A DNA stretch of 64,000 nt, taken from positions 744,001 to 808,000 of the forward strand of contig CAVZVW010000009.1 of NCBI GenBank assembly GCA_963778845.1, given 5' to 3'. Below the pieces are notes generated by a model. That model was not told where the DNA came from and made no database searches. It was given only the letters and a program-made list of their open reading frames with translations. Position numbers and translations under genes: made by a program. Positions 59,619-64,000 of the stretch are shown here, piece by piece. Origin of the DNA: CAVZVW01 sp963778845 (GTDB lineage: Bacteria > Actinomycetota > Actinomycetes > Actinomycetales > Kineosporiaceae). Every line of letters begins with the position of its first letter. Position 1 is the first letter of the stretch.

Positions 59619-62371
59619 GTGGCCGGACGTGACGAGCCAGGCCCGATCCTCAACGGGCTGCCCAGCCAGCTGCCGGACATCGACCCGGACGAGACGCAGG
59701 AGTGGCTGGACTCCTTCGACGCCGCCGTCGACGAACGCGGCCGCACCCGCGCGCGCTACCTGATGCTGCAGATGCTCCAGCGCGCCCGGGAACGGGGCGT
59801 GGGCGTTCCCAGCCTGCGCTCGACCGACTACATCAACACAATCCCGCCCGAGGCCGAGCCCTGGTTCCCCGGCGACGAGGACGCCGAGCGCGCCTACCGC
59901 CGCTGGATCCGCTGGAACGCCGCGATCATGGTTCACCGAGCACAGCGCCCAGGGATCTCGGTCGGCGGCCACATCTCGACCTACGCCTCGTCGGCCACGC
60001 TCTACGAGGTCGGCTTCAACCACTTCTTCCGCGGCAAGGACCACCCGGGCGGCGGCGACCAGGTCTTCATCCAGGGCCACGCGTCGCCGGGGATCTACGC
60101 GCGCGCCTACCTCGAGGGCCGCCTCACGACAGACCAGCTCGACGGCTTCCGGCAGGAGCGCTCGCACGCCGGCGGCGGGCTGCCCTCCTACCCCCACCCG
60201 CGGCTCATGCCCGACTTCTGGGAGTTCCCGACGGTGTCGATGGGACTCGGGCCGATCAACGCGATCTACCAGGCACAGTTCAACAAGTACCTGCACGCGC
60301 GCGGCGTCAAGAGACACCTCGCAGCAACGTGTCTGGGCCTTCCTCGGCGACGGCGAGATGGACGAGCCGGAGAGCCGCGGGGCGCTGCAGCTCGCCGCAT
60401 TCGAGGAGCTGGACAACCTCACGTTCGTCGTCAACTGCAACCTGCAGCGCCTCGACGGGCCCGTACGGGGCAACGGCAAGATCATCCAGGAGCTGGAGTC
60501 GTTCTTCCGCGGAGCGGGCTGGAACGTCATCAAGGTCGTGTGGGGCCGGGAGTGGGACCCGCTGCTGGCCGCCGACCGCGACCACGCGCTGGTGAACCTG
60601 ATGAACGCCACGCCGGACGGGGACTACCAGACGTTCCGGGCCGAGGACGGCTCCTACATCCGGGAGAACTTCTTCGGCCGCGACCCGCGCACCCGCCGAC
60701 TCGTCGAGCACATGACCGACGACGACATCTGGGCGTTGCGCCGCGGTGGCCACGACTACCGCAAGGTCTACGCCGGCTACAAGCTGGCCATCCAGCACAC
60801 GGGCCAGCCGACCGTCGTCCTCGCCAAGACGATCAAGGGCTGGGCGCTCGGCCCGCACTTCGCCGGGCGCAACGCGACGCACCAGATGAAGAAGCTCGCC
60901 CTCGACGACCTCATGCTGCTGCGCGACCGCCTGCGGATCCCGATCACCGACACCCAGCTCGAGCAGGACCCGTACGCCGCCGCCGTACTACCACCCGGGC
61001 GAGGACGACGAGATGCTGCAGTACCTGCGGGAACGGCGCCGCCAGCTGGGCGGCCCGCTCCCGCAGCGCCGCGTCGCGGCCACCAGCCTGAAGCTGCCGG
61101 AGGACTCCGCCTACGAGGTCGCCCGACGCGGGTCGGCAAGCAGCCCATCGCGACCACCATGGCCTTCGTCCGGCTGCTCAAGGACCTGATGCGGGACAAG
61201 GAGTTCGGGCCGCGCGTCGTCCCCGATCATCCCCGACGAGGCGCGCACGTTCGGGATGGACTCGTTCTTCCCGACCGCGAAGATCTACAACCCGCACGGC
61301 CAGACATACACCTCGGTCGACCGCGAGCTGATGCTCACCTACAAGGAGTCGACGTCGGGCCAGATCCTGCACGTGGGCATCAACGAGGCCGGTGCCGTCG
61401 CCGCCTTCACCGCCGCCGGGACCTCGTACGCCACGCACGGCGAGCCGATGGTGCCGATCTACATCTTCTACTCGATGTTCGGCTTCCAGCGCACGGGCGA
61501 CGCCCTCTGGGCCGCGGCGGACCAGATGGCCCGCGGCTTCCTCATCGGCGCCACGGCCGGTCGCACGACGCTGACCGGCGAGGGGCTGCAGCACGCCGAC
61601 GGCCACTCCCCCGCGCTCGCCGCGACCAACCCGGCGATCGTGTCGTACGACCCGGCCTACGGGTACGAGATCGGGCACATCGTGCGCGACGGGCTTCGGC
61701 GGATGTACGGCGAGGCGCCGGAGAACGTCATCTACTACCTCACCGTCTACAACGAGCCCATCGCCCAGCCCGCCGCAGCCGGAGGGCGTGGACGTCGAGG
61801 GCATCCTGCGCGGGATCTACCACATCGCCGCTCCTCCCGGGGACGCCGACGGGCGCCCGCGGGCCCAGCTGCTCGCCTCGGGCGTCGCGGTGCCGTGGGC
61901 GTTGGAGGCCCAGGAGCTGCTCGCCGCGCGACTGGGGCGTGACGGCCGACGTCTGGAGCGTCACCAGCTGGACCGAGCTGCGCCGCGACGGGCTGCGCTG
62001 CGACGAGCAGGCCTTCCTGCAACCCGGGCGAGGACGCGCCGACGCCCTACGTCACGCAGCGTCTGGCGGGGGCGCCGGGCCCCGTGGTCGCGGTGAGCGA
62101 CTACATGCGCGCCGGTGCCCGACCAGATCCGGCCGTGGGTGCCGCAGCGACTTCGCCAGCCTCGGCACCGACGGGTTCGGCTTCTCCGACACCCGGCCGC
62201 CGCCCGGCGGTTCTTCACCGTCGACGGCCCGTCGATCGCCACGAGGACGCTGCTGCAGCTGGCCCGGCAGGGGCGAGGTCGACGCCGCCGCGCCGCGACA
62301 GGCCGTTCGAGCGGTACCGGCTGCTCGACGTCACGGCCGGGACCACCGGCACCGCCGGCGGCGACGCCTGA
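59619..62371 (+). CDS. aceE: Pyruvate dehydrogenase E1 (homodimeric), about twelve frameshifts
   Basis: This thiamine-diphosphate enzyme decarboxylates pyruvate and acetylates the lipoyl groups of DlaT. The first 700 bases are intact (TQEWLDSFDAAVDERGRTRA, HISTYASSATLYEVGFNHFF, VSMGLGPINAIYQAQFNKYL). Then frames switch near 60325, 60985, 61125, 61225, 61780, 61935, 62020, 62112, 62148, 62195, 62268 and 62298, mostly +1. The thiamine motif survives as FLGDGEMDEPESRGAL plus VNCNLQRLDGPVRGN, and the pyrimidine-binding part as TSYATHGEPMVPIYIFYSMF. Together these give a protein of normal length (~910). GTG 59619 has AAGGAAGG upstream. The gene product is probably whole and the sequence faulty. 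Confidence 0.9.
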
Positions 62372-62412
62372 GCAGGCGTCGAGCAGGCCCTGAACAGGCG
62401 CTGAGCAGGTGT
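62366..62412. repeat. Degenerate TGAGCAGG repeat containing the aceE stop codon
   Basis: Four imperfect 11- to 12-base units of the type CTGAGCAGGCG begin with the aceE stop codon (62369) and run toward the convergent TPR-like gene. It is a further case of a stop codon within a junction repeat. Confidence 0.65.
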
Positions 62413-62426
62413 TGACCGCCGCCCGG

Positions 62427-63209
62427 TCAGCGACGCGGGCTGCGCAGGAGCCGCCGCCAGAAGGCGTGGCCGCGCGTGGCGGGCGCGGCCGGGGCGGCCG
62501 GGCCCGCGGACTCGACCACGCGCAGTGACCCTGTGGCCGCGGCCCGGTCGCGAAGATCGCGCTCCCGCAGGTCGATGGTCAGGTCGGTGGTCCTGTTCGC
62601 GCCTGCCCGCGCGACGAGCCGCTCGAGCTCGCGCGCGAGGCGGGACGCCGCCGCCGTGTCGGGGTGGCCTGCCAGCGACCGGACATGACGGCGCGCATCG
62701 GCCAGGCGACCGGTGTCGACGGCCGCCTGCACGACGTGCCGGCCGGCCTCGATGTCGTGCTCGTGCGGTCGCCAGTAGGCCACGCCGAGGTTGAGCGCGT
62801 CCCCGGAGTGCCCGCTCTCGCGCAGCATCTGCAGCCCCATCACCAGCGCAGCACCGCTGGGGTCGCGCTCTGCCGCCGTCCCCAGCCGGCGCATCGCCGC
62901 CTCGCGGTCGTCGACGATCGACAGCCGCGCGAGCTCGACCAACGGGTACCAGGCGCGGCCGGAGTGCGCCAGCTCCTCGGCCAGCGCCCACACGGCGTCG
63001 TCCGCGGCACGCCCCGGGTCGTCCTCCACATGGTGCTCGGCGGCGTGCGCACGCACGATGGCCGCGAGGTGGGCGAAGTCCTCGACGTTGTTGGGGTCGT
63101 CCTGCAGCCGTGCGCGCAGCGCCTGCTCGTCGGCCTGGCGCGCGTCGCCGGCGGCCCCGTGACCGGTCTCCGCCGGAGCCATCCGACGCAGACGCCCGAA
63201 CGAACGCAT
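62427..63209 (-). CDS. TPR-like helical repeat protein, unknown function
   Basis: A 260-residue, helix-rich protein. ALRARLQDDPNNVEDFAHLA, DDAVWALAEELAHSGRAWYP, VELARLSIVDDREAAMRRLG, ALVMGLQMLRESGHSGDALN, and HVVQAAVDTGRLADARRHVR suggest paired helices in the TPR manner (DPNNVEDF is typical of a repeat start). The C-terminus is Ala/Pro-rich and basic. No signal peptide or catalytic motif. ATG 63209 has GGAGGG about nine bases upstream. It probably binds proteins; partner unknown. Confidence 0.65.
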   Translation of the reverse strand: MRSFGRLRRMAPAETGHGAAGDARQADEQALRARLQDDPNNVEDFAHLAAIVRAHAAEHHVEDDPGRAADDAVWALAEELAHSGRAWYPLVELARLSIVDDREAAMRRLGTAAERDPSGAALVMGLQMLRESGHSGDALNLGVAYWRPHEHDIEAGRHVVQAAVDTGRLADARRHVRSLAGHPDTAAASRLARELERLVARAGANRTTDLTIDLRERDLRDRAAATGSLRVVESAGPAAPAAPATRGHAFWRRLLRSPRR

Positions 63210-63607
63210 CTGTCATCCCTCCACGGAGCGCAGTCGGTTCCCGGGCCGCGCCCCTGGCCTGTCAGAGCTGGTTCGACCCTAGCCTGCACGCTCCCCGGGG
63301 TCGAACTCCTCGTGGCCGACCTTGCCCTCCGCAGCCGGTCCAGTGCGGCAGATGTGGGGCTGTAGACAGCACAAGTGCCGCCAGCGCCCTCCTGGCGGCG
63401 CCACCCTGCGCGTGAGGTACGCCATGGTCCGAGTTGGCCGGCCTCATCTTGCATGGCTACGGCGCTACGCGTCTCTCAAGGCACTGTGATGCCTGATACC
63501 CTTGTTTCAAGCACTATCATGCTTGACAGTCAAGCGTTTTCACGCGCTATGATGCTTGCTATTGAGACGTATTCGGGCATGACGGTGCCTGAACAAGGAG
63601 ATGTGCC
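63210..63607. other. 398-base, less GC-rich region before the HTH gene
   Basis: No gene. A hairpin (GCCGCCAG/CTGGCGGC) lies at 63377-63399. From about 63440 the base composition falls well below the surrounding DNA, suggesting acquired sequence. The promoter and operators at 63480-63589 are listed separately. Confidence 0.65.
63480..63589 (+). promoter_or_regulatory. Promoter with three matching palindromic operators
   Basis: A sigma-70-like promoter, TTGACA at 63523 and TATGAT at 63548 (19-base spacer), is flanked by three palindromes of one design: GGCA-n6-TGCC at 63480-63493, AGCA-n6-TGCT at 63509-63524 and GGCA-n6-TGCC at 63576-63589. A looser copy (CAAGC...GCTTG) overlaps the spacer. 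The second site abuts the -35 box and the third lies just after the start point. This is a good layout for autorepression by the HTH protein encoded downstream. Confidence 0.65.
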
Positions 63608-64000
63608 ATGCCTAGAACGACCAGCGCCGGCGGCCGGCGGCAGGCTCGTCGACGCCTCGACGAGCGCGCCGAGCTGCTGCGGGACCACATCGCCCAGTTC
63701 ACCGTGCCGCGCAGCGGCTGGCTCCGGGCGAGCCGGGAAGCCCTCGGCATGTCATCCAAGGACCTTGCCGCACGCCTGGGTGTCACTGAGTCGACCGTGG
63801 TGCGGCTGGAGGCCAGCGAACGCGCAGACACGGCCCAGCTCAGCTCCCTTCGACGGGCCGCCGACGCGCTCGGCTGCGACCTGGTCTACGCCCTAGTGCC
63901 TCGACGACCGCTCGAGGAGACAGTGCAGGAACAGGCCCGCAAGCAGGCGGTCAAGTTCCTCGCCCCTGTGCAGCACACGATGCTGCTCGAGGATCAGACG
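63608..64000 (+). CDS. HTH antitoxin-like 'mobile mystery protein A', cut by the window end
   Basis: At least 131 residues, still open at 64000. Its order of parts, VPRSGWLRASREALGMSSKD, then LAARLGVTESTVVRLEASER (Xre-type helix-turn-helix), SLRRAADALGCDLVYALVPR and RPLEETVQEQARKQAVKF, is that of mobile mystery protein A, normally paired with a Fic-domain mobile mystery protein B. The pair behaves as an antitoxin/toxin-like module on mobile DNA. AGGAG lies seven bases before ATG 63608. A Fic gene should follow just past the window. The upstream palindromes fit autoregulation. Confidence 0.85.
   Translation, partial: MPRTTSAGGRRQARRRLDERAELLRDHIAQFTVPRSGWLRASREALGMSSKDLAARLGVTESTVVRLEASERADTAQLSSLRRAADALGCDLVYALVPRRPLEETVQEQARKQAVKFLAPVQHTMLLEDQT

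Noticed and set aside
110..62300. All apparent insertions fall exactly between codons, as if a special +1 decoding rule existed
   Set aside because: Any +1 shift can be drawn at a codon boundary by choice of the switch point, so the pattern carries no information.

Overview
The window comes from a very high-GC actinobacterium, most likely order Micrococcales (an inference from gene content). The gene order follows, as I recall it, the Mycobacterium tuberculosis block Rv2200c to Rv2241: ctaC, adoK, an ErpA-type protein, cobU/T/S, gcvT, an M17 aminopeptidase, dlaT, a TIGR01777 epimerase, lipB, lipA, a DUF4191 protein, glnA1, glnE, glnA2, panB, an RNase H/phosphatase fusion, a zinc-ribbon protein, a NIF3 protein, ahpE, a DUF3052 protein and aceE. 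A GlnR box, polyphosphate glucokinase and the DUF3043/DUF4191/DUF3052 proteins also point to this phylum.

Layout. 1-3.6 kb: cytochrome oxidase subunits (ctaD, ctaC), aat, adenosine kinase and erpA, all with broken frames. 4-9 kb: an M20 dipeptidase, a DUF3043 membrane protein and cobU-cobT-cobS. 9-17 kb: gcvT, leucyl aminopeptidase, lpd, dlaT and an epimerase. 17-22.5 kb: a membrane protein kinase, a Gfo/Idh oxidoreductase, and an MMPL exporter divergent from a MarR regulator. 23-28 kb: lipB-lipA, DUF4191, RDD, and glnA1 behind a full GlnR box. 28-35 kb: a papain-like protein, a DUF1349 protein, glnE, a class I amidotransferase and glnA2. 35.5-38.4 kb: nadE and panB. 38.5-42.2 kb: a small conserved protein, an orphan Flp-type pilin, map, a two-helix K+ channel and ppgK. 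42-46 kb: a large FAD/Fe-S dehydrogenase and the RNase P RNA. 46-54 kb: an AEC transporter, an aromatic amino acid decarboxylase, rhodanese-metZ, and pucR divergent from gabT. 54-63 kb: RNase H/phosphatase, zinc ribbon, NIF3, tRNA-Val, ahpE, DUF3052, aceE and a TPR-like protein. The last 500 bp are less GC-rich and start a mobile-type HTH gene cut by the window end.

How the genes work together. aceE, dlaT and lpd give a complete pyruvate dehydrogenase set, and lipB-lipA supply its lipoyl cofactor. glnA1, glnA2, glnE, the amidotransferase and the GlnR box form a nitrogen-assimilation set. nadE, panB and the cob genes make cofactors.

Two features stand out. First, minisatellite-like tandem repeats occur throughout, and at several convergent gene ends a repeat unit contains the stop codon of a flanking gene. 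Repeats inside genes have units that are multiples of three. Second, three dense clusters of mostly +1 frameshifts break about eleven housekeeping genes, while genes in between are intact. This looks like local sequence-quality failure rather than gene decay. Interspersed palindromes, a nested cruciform, a terminal-inverted-repeat element and a row of matching operators before the last gene are the least explained non-coding structures.
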